Position numbers and translations under genes: made by a program. A stretch of 64,000 nucleotides of DNA from Verticillium longisporum (taxonomy: Eukaryota; Ascomycota; Sordariomycetes; Glomerellales; Plectosphaerellaceae). Under the pieces are notes generated by a model. It had not been told where the DNA came from. It ran no database searches and saw only the letters and a program-made list of their open reading frames with translations. Where the stretch lies: the NCBI GenBank assembly GCA_019188255.1, contig JAETXT010000003.1, forward strand, positions 2,356,001 to 2,420,000, written 5' to 3'. This document shows, one piece after another, positions 11,824 to 22,069 of this stretch (positions within the stretch are counted from its first letter, which is position 1; every line of letters begins with the position of its first letter).

Positions 11824-12699
11824 TTAAGTCTCCTTCTTCTTCTTGGCACCCTTGACCTTCGCGGTACCGCGCAGCGTCTTCTGGCGGTTCTTGCGCTGCT
11901 TGCCTGTGGGAACATGTTAGCTGGCTGACGTGCGCTTGTGGGGGCCGCGATTGTCGTCGTCGTCGTCGTCTCGCTGTACGATGGCGACGGCGATGACGGT
12001 AGTGGTGAAGACGTACGCTGCTGCCTGCTGGCCTTCTCGATCTTGGTGGCGAGGCCGACGCGGATGAGGCGGTAGCGGGGCTCGAACTTCTTCATGGCCT
12101 CGGGGAGTCGTAGACGAGGGCGAAGCCGGTGGTCTTGCCGCCACCGAACTGGGTGCGCAGACCAAAGACGGAGATCTGGTCCTTGACGGCCTTGTACATG
12201 GAGCCGAGCTTCTCGCGGAGCTCCTCCTTGGAGATGTTGGCACGGCCAGGGTGGAGGATGTCACTGGAACACACACGCTAGGTCAGCATATTTTGTTCTG
12301 TTGGATCACATGTGCTCGCACTCCGCGTATCCCAAGTATCTCATCCAAGAAGGCACGCTCAGGCAGTCGGACAGCCACGAGTTATTTGATTTGTGTGTGT
12401 GTGTATTGTTATTCCTCTCTTTTTTTCTTTTCCCTTGTCCGTTCGCGGGTCGAGTATCGATGAGAAATCGGTCGGCCTCGAGCATGATCGTGTGGCGATC
12501 GTTGTCGGAAGGTCGGTTTCTTTTCTGCATCGTCGTGGCCTTCTCAGATTGGGAGGGGAGGATACACGGGCAACTTGCGCAAAAGGCTGTGGGATGTCTG
12601 GAGGGTAAAAACTCACACGACCATCTGCTTGCGGCCAAGCAGGGGGTTGCGGATGAACTTGCGCGTACGCAGCGTGACGGGGGCGTCGGAATCCGCCAT
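11824..12699 (-). CDS. rps24: small-subunit ribosomal protein eS24, frameshift in C run
   Basis: Three exons (12699-12617, 12263-12017, 11903-11824) encode 136 aa, the normal eS24 length. The start [20 protein letters not shown] and later [20 protein letters not shown] are hallmark eS24 sequence. The first intron is long (353 nt, GTGAGT to TTCCAG) and follows codon 27, as is common for fungal ribosomal protein genes; the second is 113 nt. After VYDSP the frame is lost. The minus strand has CCCC (12102-12105 on plus) where one more C gives [19 protein letters not shown], matching the conserved C-terminal half. A truncated eS24 should not be viable, so this is best explained as a missing base in the assembly. 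The C-terminus is Lys-rich ([10 protein letters not shown]). Confidence 0.95.
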
Positions 12700-13275
12700 C
12701 TTTGCGACTGATGGGTGTTGATGTCTCGTGAGGATTGGCGAGGAGACAGGTGCCTGTTGGGTCAGTCGTTCGAGGTTGTCGAGATATTGTGATGGGGCTG
12801 CGAGAATGAAAATTCGCGGAGGGGCGGCCTACTGGTTCGCTTAGCCGTGGGCAGGCAAGCCCTAGGAATCTGTGCTGCCTTGGGGCTCAGGCCATCGGCT
12901 GGTGTAGTCTGATCACGTGATGTGGGTCCATGCTTCTGTCGCGTCTCGCACTGTGGCTCAACTTCAACTGGTGGCGGTCACTACCATGGTCAAGGCTGCT
13001 GATAGTCAATGCCGTGAAACACAGTAGCATCAAGCTGTTGCGACTCAAGCAACCAAGTCCGTGAATTACTTCCCAGGAAAACTCCTGGTAACCAGATGGA
13101 GACTTTTGTGGTTTGGAGGTTTCGCCATCACCGACAAACCCTCACTGACCAGGCGCAAGTGCCCTTTCAGTAGGAGCTTCTACTCCAACTCGAAGCCATA
13201 TCCACATTTATAAATGCTACACCAACTCGAGTAATCAACGGTGCTTGCGGTGTTGCATGTTTCGAGACTCTCACG
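12700..13275. other. divergent promoter between eS24 and methyltransferase
   Basis: A shared upstream region with TCACGTGA at 12913-12920. No gene is supported. Confidence 0.5.
12913..12920. promoter_or_regulatory. TCACGTGA E-box palindrome
   Basis: Second exact copy of the 8-bp palindrome, about 210 bp upstream of the eS24 start codon and 360 bp upstream of the EFM3-like gene. Candidate bHLH site by motif only. Confidence 0.35.
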
Positions 13276-14367
13276 ATGCAGGACACGGGTGTGCTTTCCC
13301 AGGCCCAGGTCAATCGATTCTGTCGCCAATTCTTGCAACTAGAGCGAGATCTTGATTACCCAGAAGGACCAGTCCTACGCCAGGAGAGCACACAGAAAGC
13401 CATCTACGAGCAACTGTTCTCTTCTGACGGCCCTAGCTACTCTCCGCCAGTCAGGTACCAGCTCAGAGTCCTGAAAGAATTGGTACAGAGGGTTGAGTCC
13501 AGTATTGAGGACTGGGACACCCATGTATGTGCCTGGCGAACATCCAACACTCCCTGCTGTAGTCTAACGAGGTATCAGGGCGTCTCCGAGGATCTCATGA
13601 ATGCACTTGCCGAACTGCTCGCCTCTGCCATCCCTCCAGAGACGTTTGGCGCCCAGCAAAAGTCCTATGTGACATATCATCTGTCCGAGCTCACACAAAC
13701 GGCGACTTCTCTTGAGGTTGCAAATCCGGAGATCACACTCCTGGAGGCCCGATCTTTGATCTCGGCCTCTGGGACTACTGGCCTTCGTACGTGGGAGGCA
13801 GCGCTTCATCTGGGCCAGTATTTTTGCCTCAACCCAGAACTAATCCGCGGCAAGCGTGTACTTGAGCTCGGTGCTGGCACCGGCTATCTAGCCATTTTAT
13901 GTGCGAAGCACCTCTGTGCGGCACAGGTCATTGCCTCTGACGGGTCCGACGATGTCATCAACAACTTGCCAGAGTCATTCTTTCTAAACGACCTGCAAGA
14001 CAGCCCGACAATCACTCCGATGGATCTCAAATGGGGTCACGCACTTGTCGGCACTGAGGACCAACAGTGGAACCACGGCATGCCTATCGATGTTGTTTTT
14101 GGCGCAGACATTACGTACGATCAGAGCATCATACCACCGTTGATCGGAACCATCGAGGAGCTTTTCGGCATGTTTCCTCAGGTCGAGGTCCTCATCTCGG
14201 CAACGGAACGCAACGAGACCACTTTCAATGCTTTTCAAAGTCGTTGCCGCGATGCAGGGATGGAGTTGAATGAGCTGTCCTTCCCGATAGCCCCCGAAGC
14301 CGAGCAGGCCGGCCCGTTCTACAGCGACGCTGTGCCTATTCGAATTTGTAGGATACGAAAATCATGA
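13276..14367 (+). CDS. FAM86/Efm3-type protein-lysine methyltransferase
   Basis: Exons 13276-13524 and 13579-14367 give 345 aa. The 54-nt intron (GTATGT, branch CTAACG, ATCAG) is a multiple of three and has no stop, so retention would insert 18 residues; its signals make splicing likely. The N-terminal helical part (FCRQFLQLERDLDYP) and KSYVTYHLSELTQTATSLE followed by ISASGTTGLRTWEAALHLGQYF match the FAM86 domain. A class I SAM-binding fold follows: VLELGAGTGYLAILCAK (motif I) and VFGADITYD (post-II motif). Human FAM86A and yeast Efm3 trimethylate a lysine of elongation factor 2 in the cytosol. The same substrate is inferred here from domain architecture. Confidence 0.85.
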   Translation: MQDTGVLSQAQVNRFCRQFLQLERDLDYPEGPVLRQESTQKAIYEQLFSSDGPSYSPPVRYQLRVLKELVQRVESSIEDWDTHVCAWRTSNTPCCSLTRYQGVSEDLMNALAELLASAIPPETFGAQQKSYVTYHLSELTQTATSLEVANPEITLLEARSLISASGTTGLRTWEAALHLGQYFCLNPELIRGKRVLELGAGTGYLAILCAKHLCAAQVIASDGSDDVINNLPESFFLNDLQDSPTITPMDLKWGHALVGTEDQQWNHGMPIDVVFGADITYDQSIIPPLIGTIEELFGMFPQVEVLISATERNETTFNAFQSRCRDAGMELNELSFPIAPEAEQAGPFYSDAVPIRICRIRKS

Positions 14368-17300
14368 CAATACCAGGCGATTTTACAGCAACTGTCAATA
14401 TCACTACTCAACTGCACCAGCTCCCTGTCCCCTCCCTGAGATGGACAGAGCCATGAACGAGACGTAAGGCCAATGGCAGGAACCTTCGCTCCTACCTCGG
14501 CATACTCGCGGACAACCTTTTTTGTAATCCGCCATAGGCCCTTATTTCGAAGAGCTGTTTGCAACGATCAATCTGTAGTTCGTCCGTCACCTTTATGTCA
14601 TGTTCGCTCCAGCCATTTGCCAACTTATCCTCTAATGCGCACCACGGACCCATGTTGAACCCACGAGGAGTATACCTCCGGAGACTACCTCCTAAAGTAT
14701 CGTTGTGGTCTCTCCATTTCATATTGGCAACACCACCTCTTGTCTCGGATGGCCTGGACCTACAGACGGGAACGACAAGTTAGCCAAGTCGCAAGACCTT
14801 TCTCTGCAAGTTGATTGAATTCCACTGAAACGCTAAACTTGACAAGCCCATCATCACGCTCGCGCCAGCTCAATTGGGCTGTCATCATCAGATAAGATGC
14901 AGACGGCGCCGACGGTTGGGTGGGTTGTCCTCATCAACCGCATATCCGGACACCCAAGGTGACCCAACAAGAAGCTCCGGGTATTATCCGCCGACCATGG
15001 CCTCCTACGCCACACACAAGTCTTGTGGCGAGCGCCCACTCCAGGCCTGGTCTTCAGGGCAGTTGGTCCCTTTCTAAATCAGCTCGGCCGAAAGTCTGCC
15101 CCATCCAGGTGGACGTTTAAGGGTCCTACAGCTGATGTGGGGATAGAGCAGGATGCCTCTCTGCCAAGGCGTCGATCATCAGTCCATCAACGTAAGACCG
15201 CTGGTCCCGTCCCAGTTACGTAGCATTCAAGAGTTTACAAGCTTGGGGGCGTCTTAGCACCTCGCCGGCCGCGACCATCACACCACTGGCGGGGGAGGCC
15301 GCGCGGTGTCATAGGTCACGCCTTCGCGGCTGCAGAGGCATCAAGCGTCGGCTCAGTTACGTTGTCAGCGCTCCAGTTTGACTGATGGAGACTCTTGATA
15401 CGCTGTTGGTGTTGCCATGACTGATGCCCATGCATTACTGAGTGGTGCTGCATTTCTTTTCTGGGGGCTGCCAATGGGAGCTCCGTCCGATGTAAGGGAT
15501 TCGTCTCTGAGGTCGCAAACGGAAGAAACGTAATACGCCCCGGTGAAACTCCCCGGACTCTCATTTTCATGCAAAGCAACCTCTCACCTCGATCGGTCCG
15601 AAGGACACATCTTGCAAACGAGTCTTTCCGAGACAGTCTTCTGGGTGAACACAAACCAGCCGCGTGATAGCAAGCTCGACAGCCAAGTGACCAAGATCCA
15701 TACCACTCGGGGGCTGGTGGTTCAATCGAGATAGCTTGGCCGCGAGAAGAAAGGGTGCACCTCTAGAGACTTGGGATGTACAAGAGAGTCAGCTGCGTGG
15801 CTGCCGCTTCGAGGCAAGCGCCAATGGCGATCTCCCACATCAAGGTTTGCATCGAGCCCAATCGCTGGTTCAAACCTGGGAAGATGCTGCAATGACCCAA
15901 AGTCAATTCCCACGGGGAATCGCACCGAGGGCTGACTGGCGTAGCTGGGGATGGGCGCTGCCCGATCCGCCGGCACCTACGGAACCTCCCCGCGGCGGCG
16001 GGGGTGACGACTGCGTAAGGGCTTTTTGCCGGAGAAGGGGTGGCAGGATACAACTGGCCTCGTCCGACGAATGACGCTGTGGGCAGCCGATCAACTGGTA
16101 AGAACTCTGTCTCTGTGAGCGTCGAGCGCATGGATCTGGTCGGATGAGTTCGCAGTTCGCATTTGCTGGCAGTTGGTGTGTGGGTGTGCGGCCACTGGGG
16201 TTGCTAGAGCAGGCAGGACTGGCGAGGTCAAGAATGCCAGCGGCCATTAAAGTTGTGGGAGGGGCAGGCATCATTCGAGGTACTACGTCAGACAAGTCAC
16301 ACACACAGCAGTTGACGGAGGAAAGGGTCCGTATCAAGGGGGTTTCAGGGAAGATTCGGACAAAGAAGGTCGGGGTTTTACATCTGTCACGAAACTGGGA
16401 GACGTCATGGGTGGTGTTGATGTGGTGGTGGCAAGTCGTAGACGGGCCACGTGGACAGTGGCAGAATCGTGGCTCATTCCCCCAGATGGATGCATCAAAG
16501 GGCGTGGCGCGTGCTACCTCCCCTCCTTGCATTCTGATGTGGCTCATGACGGGCCTTCGATAAGCAAAAGTGTACGTGGGACGTCGCAATGTTCCAGAAG
16601 CTCTCGATCATTGGCCGGAAGTTCTTTTCCGAACAGAAGCCCAGGGTAAGCCAGGACAAGGAGCTCCTTTTTCTCACTGAGGACCACACCAGGTCAAGGA
16701 GGCAATTGTTTACTCCTCGCTGGGTAGGATGTCCAGAGAGGTGCGAGGCGAGAGAGAGGTTGTTCCTGTGGTGTCGTAATGTTCCAGGATCTTACAGAAG
16801 CTTGGTTGGTGCACTCCCAAGCATGCCGATTTCGACCAAATCGAAAGATAGGCCCAACATGGCAAACACTTTACCATTTGGGAGGCACCGCGCAACGGGT
16901 GGTGCCCTCCGGATAGAGTGCCGAATGAAAGGTCGGCACGAGGATGAAGTCATCGCTGCGGCCGCTGCACCTGTTGCTCCCCCTCGTGTGATCGCCCACG
17001 ATCCTGCAAGGTACGACACAGAACAGGACGTCTACGTCCGACGACAGCGCGGATGGACGGTCCCGTGGACAGGAGGCGCATGCGACGTGGGCGATCATCA
17101 AGGGGGCAGAAGCGCCGATGATTCGATCAAGGCGACTTGCCAACACAGCAGCCATGTCAGGATTGCTGAAGGGGGGTGGATTTTTCGATCATGAGTTAAG
17201 GGTGCCAGACGTGCCATCACGATCTGAGGAACCTCGTCTCCGCCTAGACACCCAAGGTAAGCAGGATTGTTGGCAAAGCCGGGCAGGGTTCCTATCGGCG

Positions 17301-19410
17301 CACAAGCGCACAGTTGACGTCGCCCCGGCTTGGCTCCAGATGCATTTGTGGGTGTCTCTGATTCGGGGACGCGGAGGCTTCTCTAGGTTTGCCAGTGACG
17401 AATTTGCGAAAAGGAAAAACAACGTGGGCGAAAGCTTGAGAGCCAGAGGCTCAGCCCAGCGCCCCGGTCCACAGGGGTTCAAGTGCGCCAGGGCGGCTTG
17501 TCAGACGGCGGCTGGCAGGGGGGACGCAGGCTTAAGCAGGCTGTTTCAATGGTACGTCACATCCTCTGGGAAATTGACGACAAGGACAGGAGGTAATTAA
17601 ATAGAATCGCCGGCAGCCTTTGTTGGTGAGTATCCTGTGTAAAGATAATCTCCGCAAATTTCAGACCTGCCATTCATCATTTCAAACCTAGCGACCCATT
17701 CACGAACCGAACAAAGAAGTTCAATGTACCACTGCGACGTAGCGTGGGCATCCTCAGTGCCTGCGTCTGCCCCCATTCAGAGCACCCACGCGGCCGCTGC
17801 TGGTGCATCCCCTGACGGCGCCCAGGACGCACGCACGACGTCGATAAGAAGACCATCGCCACACGGCGGTGACGAGCACCAAGACTACGACCATCAGCGC
17901 CACAGGCTGCCACTAGCGCTTGCCCGGAACCATCCACTGCTGACGCCTTATCGTCAACTGCGATCGCCACCACACTCTCGTGTGCTATCCTTGTCTCGGC
18001 CGGCACGAATACCATCGGGAGCCGCCGTCGATAGCACAAATTGATTCCTCTCTGTGCTGTACGTATCCAAGTACATCAGGGAGGGTACCGGATCTGTACC
18101 GTCCTGGTGTTGGCTGGGCTGGCTCGCAGACTGGGCACTAAGTTTGATTTGATAGCGCATATTGCTGGACGAATTGCACCACGCCAAACGACTAAAATCA
18201 ACTGGGAAGGCGGTTACCGGGCGGCACAGGAGCTACGTCCGGCAGCCCCTCCCCTCTTCCTCCTGATTGTCCACCCCATACTTTTCGTATCATCCAATCC
18301 GACCCATCTCCAGCATCGGCGGACCCCCTTGGCTGCCCCCCCTACCCCCTCGCTCCGACCTGGCCAGAACGTCGAGAACGAGGTCGATGCGACATTGAGA
18401 CCCATTCTGTTCGCCCATCTTGATATCATCACGCCCCAGCACATTGCGCCATCATTCCGCTAGTTGATCGAACGGATCTTCTTGAACGGCACGGTTGATC
18501 CTCAACCTTGGAAGAAGAACACTCCGGTTCGACACGACACGAGGGATCCATTTTCCACTCATATACTCCGTCTGCCGTGTTTTTTTTTAACCCTTCAGAA
18601 TTACCCAACGTCCCAAAACCACTGCCTCCCCACCCCATTGCAACGCACAGCTGTCGCGTAAGGCCTGGTCGTCCTGACACCCCATACCTGCCAAACGCTC
18701 GATCAAAATCACGTACCAATAACCTGCACCAACCTGCCACCACCAACGCCAGTCTCTGCAATACCAAGGCTTCCCAGACTGGATCTTCATGCATGCGTCT
18801 TAACCTGACCCTGCCTGCATCTCCCACCGGATCACAATCATCTCGACACCACCACCAAGTGTGCCTACGACCGAGACTGCGGGAACAGCGCACCGCCACC
18901 ACCCTCCATCACGTAAATCGACACACCTAGAGCTCAAGCTGACAGGAGCTATCGCTGCTCCGACTGCCTACCTCCCATTACGACTCTTCGCCTCGGAACC
19001 CTCTTTCGCCTCACGGACGAAGCCCGAAACCCCTTTGACTTATATATCTTCCCGTCCCCATCCACTGCCAGACTGTCTCAACGCCGGTCGACATCTCCCT
19101 AACAAACCCCGGTACCCCCACTTTCCTCAACCACGCACATCACCAGTGGCCCGGAGGCCGAGCCCAAACATTCCTCTCCACGCAAAAGACTTGACTAGTC
19201 TGAACTCACGAGACGCACGACGTGGACCCTTACGACGCCCTGCAAAGCTTCCACTCGTCCTTCCCGCACGTCATAAGTAAACAAAACAACCCGTAACCAC
19301 GACACGGGCTTTCAATGGGCTCGTCATTAGTCCAACGGCACCCATCATTCACCCTTCGCATTCACGCCCAAGGCCAGTCGCAAGTCACCTCAAATCTCTA
19401 CGAGCCTATC
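14368..19410. other. gene-poor region of 5.0 kb
   Basis: Despite several open frames of 100-230 codons (16144-16563, 16589-17194, 17118-17600) none reads like a protein; they are rich in Arg, Ser and Gly and lack recognisable motifs. GC content stays similar to the genic DNA, with no AT-rich RIP-like signature. From about 18240 to 19310 the plus strand is strongly CT/CA-rich and may be the 5' leader of the gene at 19411. Otherwise I see nothing. Confidence 0.4.
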
Positions 19411-19884
19411 ATGGACGCTTCGGCTCCAAGCTTCGCCATGCAGCGCTATCTCGACCTTCACAACCAGCACGAAGAACTCCGCCAAAACTTAGACAACATT
19501 CGAACAACAGCCACGTTCTCGACGAGTACCACCTCTCTAACATCGTCGCCGGCTGTATCGCCTACCCGTAGGTCCTGTACGCCTTTCGGCCAATATCCTT
19601 CTAGCAGGCGTCACAGTCGTCGATCTTCGCTTGCCGGTCCTCCCCGAACGCGCCGGAGCAGCACCTCGCTGCAGCCTCTGGCCGACGAATCAATCCTGTA
19701 CCAAGTCGCCGAGGAGGAGCGCCGTCTCTTCGATGTCAACGAGGGCATGAAGCGTGCCCTCACAGAGCTGCTCAACGGCCATGAAGCCAAAGCCGACGGT
19801 GCCTTCCGAACCTGGGTTCAATGCCGGTTAATGGACACGGAGAAGGAGCTTCGCTCTGAGAGACGTAGGAAGAGCGCACCATAG
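19411..19884 (+). CDS. conserved fungal hypothetical protein, Ser-rich with helical C-terminus
   Basis: Reading from ATG 19411 gives 157 aa: MDASAPSFAMQRYLDLHNQH, then a predicted helix, a Ser/Thr/Arg-rich middle (SSRRHSRRSSLAGPPRTRRS) and a charged helical C-terminal part with EEERRLFDVNEGMKRALTEL and ending MDTEKELRSERRRKS. An in-frame ATG at 19315 would add 32 residues of less ordered sequence; I prefer 19411 because the patterned sequence starts there. I have an impression of similar small proteins in other Sordariomycetes but cannot name a domain or function. The RRHSRRSS and RRSS motifs resemble basophilic kinase sites. There is no signal peptide and no membrane segment. Confidence 0.7.
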   Translation: MDASAPSFAMQRYLDLHNQHEELRQNLDNIRTTATFSTSTTSLTSSPAVSPTRRSCTPFGQYPSSRRHSRRSSLAGPPRTRRSSTSLQPLADESILYQVAEEERRLFDVNEGMKRALTELLNGHEAKADGAFRTWVQCRLMDTEKELRSERRRKSAP

Positions 19885-20515
19885 TGCGGCACGCGTTGAC
19901 TTACGCGCTCTCTACTACCATGGAGACGCATCTTCATTTTAATACAGCGTGGGATCCTAACCAGGATATTGGCATTTCGGAGTTCAGGATTCGTTGTGAG
20001 GACACCACTTCGGAGAGGAAACAAAAGGAATAGAGCCAGGATGGCTTGAATGCATGATCCGGCGTGGTCAATGTATGATACCCTGACGCAACAGCCGTCG
20101 ATTTTGTATTGTTGTGTCCGTTGTTGCAAGGACCTTTTTCGTAGTATTAGCACAAAGCTTCAAATCACCTCGATTCGAGGTTTATTTGTGACCTAGTCAT
20201 TCTTGTCGAGCTTCAGACTGATCATCACTGTGTAATAACTGTCAAATTATTTGGCACATGAAAACTAAATTGCGGACCCACACGATCTCTCTGAGTGACA
20301 TGCCTTGACCAGCAATACGTCACAATGCATGACTAAGCATATCTTTTGACTTTGGAGGAAGCTTCAACCCATGCGCCTCTAGTCTTCTAGAACGCTGGGT
20401 GAACACTCTGGGCATGTCGTGAGCCTTTCCGTCGCAACGCACCTACCCATCCATTAATCTTCAATACATTGGACCCCCCCACGCACAAAGAGACCTTCAA
20501 GGACAGGAGCTCATC
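19885..20515. other. intergenic
   Basis: A 0.63-kb spacer between two plus-strand genes, AT-richer around 20150-20300. No gene is seen. Confidence 0.5.
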
Positions 20516-22069
20516 ATGTCGGTGCTCCTTGAGACCAGCTCTGGAGACATTGTCGTCGACCTGCTGGTTGACTATGCCCCAAAGCTCTGCGAAAAGTAAG
20601 TAGTCCAACACGCCGTCCCATACAGCGCATGCTCAGCTAACCAGCTCCCGCTCAGCTTTCTGAAGCTCTGCAAAGCCAAGTACTACAATTTCTCTCCGAT
20701 ACACTCGATTCAAAAATCCTTCTCCTTCCAGACCGGTGACCCATTGGGTCCCACCTCGAAAGAATCCGATGGCGGCACATCCATCTGGGGGCTCCTGTCG
20801 GGCGACAGCAAACAGAAGACGTTCCCGGCGTTATTCCATCCGAAACTGAAGCATCTCGAACGCGGCACCGTCAGCATGGCGACGGCGCCGTCCGATTCCG
20901 ATCCCGACACGAGGTTCGCGGCCTCGCAATTCATCGTCACGCTGGGCGAGGAGACGGACTTTCTCGACGGCAAGGCGGCCATCTTTGGCAAGGTCGTCGA
21001 GGGGTTCGACGTCCTGGAGAAGATCAACGAGGCCATCGTCGACGACAAGGGCCACCCGCTCATCGACCTTCGCATCAAGCACACGGTCATTCTCGACGAC
21101 CCGTACCCAGACCCGCCGGGCCTGCGCGAGCCCAGCAGCTCGCCGCCGCCCACCAAGGCGCAGCTCGCGACGGTGCGCATCGCCGACGAGGCGGCGCTGC
21201 ACGAGGACGACGCCCTCGGCGAGGACGCGATTGAGAAGCGCCGCCGCGACAGGGAGGCGCGCGCCCAGGCCCTGACGCTCGAGATGATGGGCGACCTGCC
21301 GTTCGCTGAAGTCGCGCCGCCCGAGAATATCCTCTTCGTCTGCAAGCTCAACCCCGTCACGACGGACGGCGACCTCGAGCTCATCTTTGGGCGGTTCGGT
21401 ACAATTCTCAGCTGCGAGGTCATTCGCGACAAGAAGACGGGCGACAGCTTGCAGTACGCTTTCATCGAGTACGATGACAAGGCGTCGTGCGAGGCTGCCT
21501 ACTTTAAGATGCAGGACGTCCTGATTGACGATCGGAGGATTCACGTGGATTTCTCGCAGAGCGTGAGCAAGCTCAGCGATGTGTGGAGGAACGACACCAA
21601 CAAGAAACGCAAGAAGAACGCGTCTCGCGGTGGCTGGGGAGGCATCGACGAGCTTGAGAAGAGGAGGCAGTACCGTGATCAAGACGATGCCCGGCACGGT
21701 GACAACTACAACCTCGTGTACGGTGAGGAGGAGATGAAGGGTCGTCACGAGCGAGGGCAAGGGGGACAGGGAGAAGCTCCGTCGGCCGAAAGTGGACGTG
21801 ATGACCGGCGCGACGATCGACGAGAGGACCGACAACATGGTGAAGGATCCCGACCTTTGAACCGAAGCCGCAGCCCACGGAGACGTGACGATCAAAGACG
21901 TGACGATCGAAGACGCGACGATCGAAGGTACGACGATCGGGATCGTAATAGATCTGACTATCGCGATTCCCGGCGGAAAGATGACCAGTATGATAGACGA
22001 CGCGATGGCCGGGACAGTGAAAGAGACCGAGAACGATACCAGGACCACGGAAGGCCTAGGCGGAGATAG
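20516..22069 (+). CDS. cyp6: PPIL4-type cyclophilin with RRM (Cyp6)
   Basis: Exon 1 (20516-20595, [20 protein letters not shown]) joins exon 2 (20656-22069) over a 60-nt intron (GTAAGT to CTCAG), for 497 aa. Residues 1-170 form a divergent cyclophilin domain ([45 protein letters not shown] split by one residue from family consensus). The catalytic Arg seen in active cyclophilins is replaced near [14 protein letters not shown], as usual for PPIL4. Around residues 240-325 lies an RRM with RNP2 (ILFVCKLNP) and RNP1 (LQYAFIEYD). The C-terminal 120 residues are RD/RS-rich, as in splicing-associated proteins. The architecture cyclophilin-RRM-charged tail defines PPIL4/Cyp6, a nuclear protein linked to the spliceosome. 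Confidence 0.94.

Noticed and set aside
16144..17600. Several plus-strand open frames of 139-201 codons
   Set aside because: Overlapping frames of similar quality, no motifs, no plausible splice structure.
20831..22048. 405-codon open frame antisense to the cyclophilin gene
   Set aside because: It is the mirror of a GC-rich coding exon with RD repeats (Ser/Val/Ile-rich product) and has no domain of its own.
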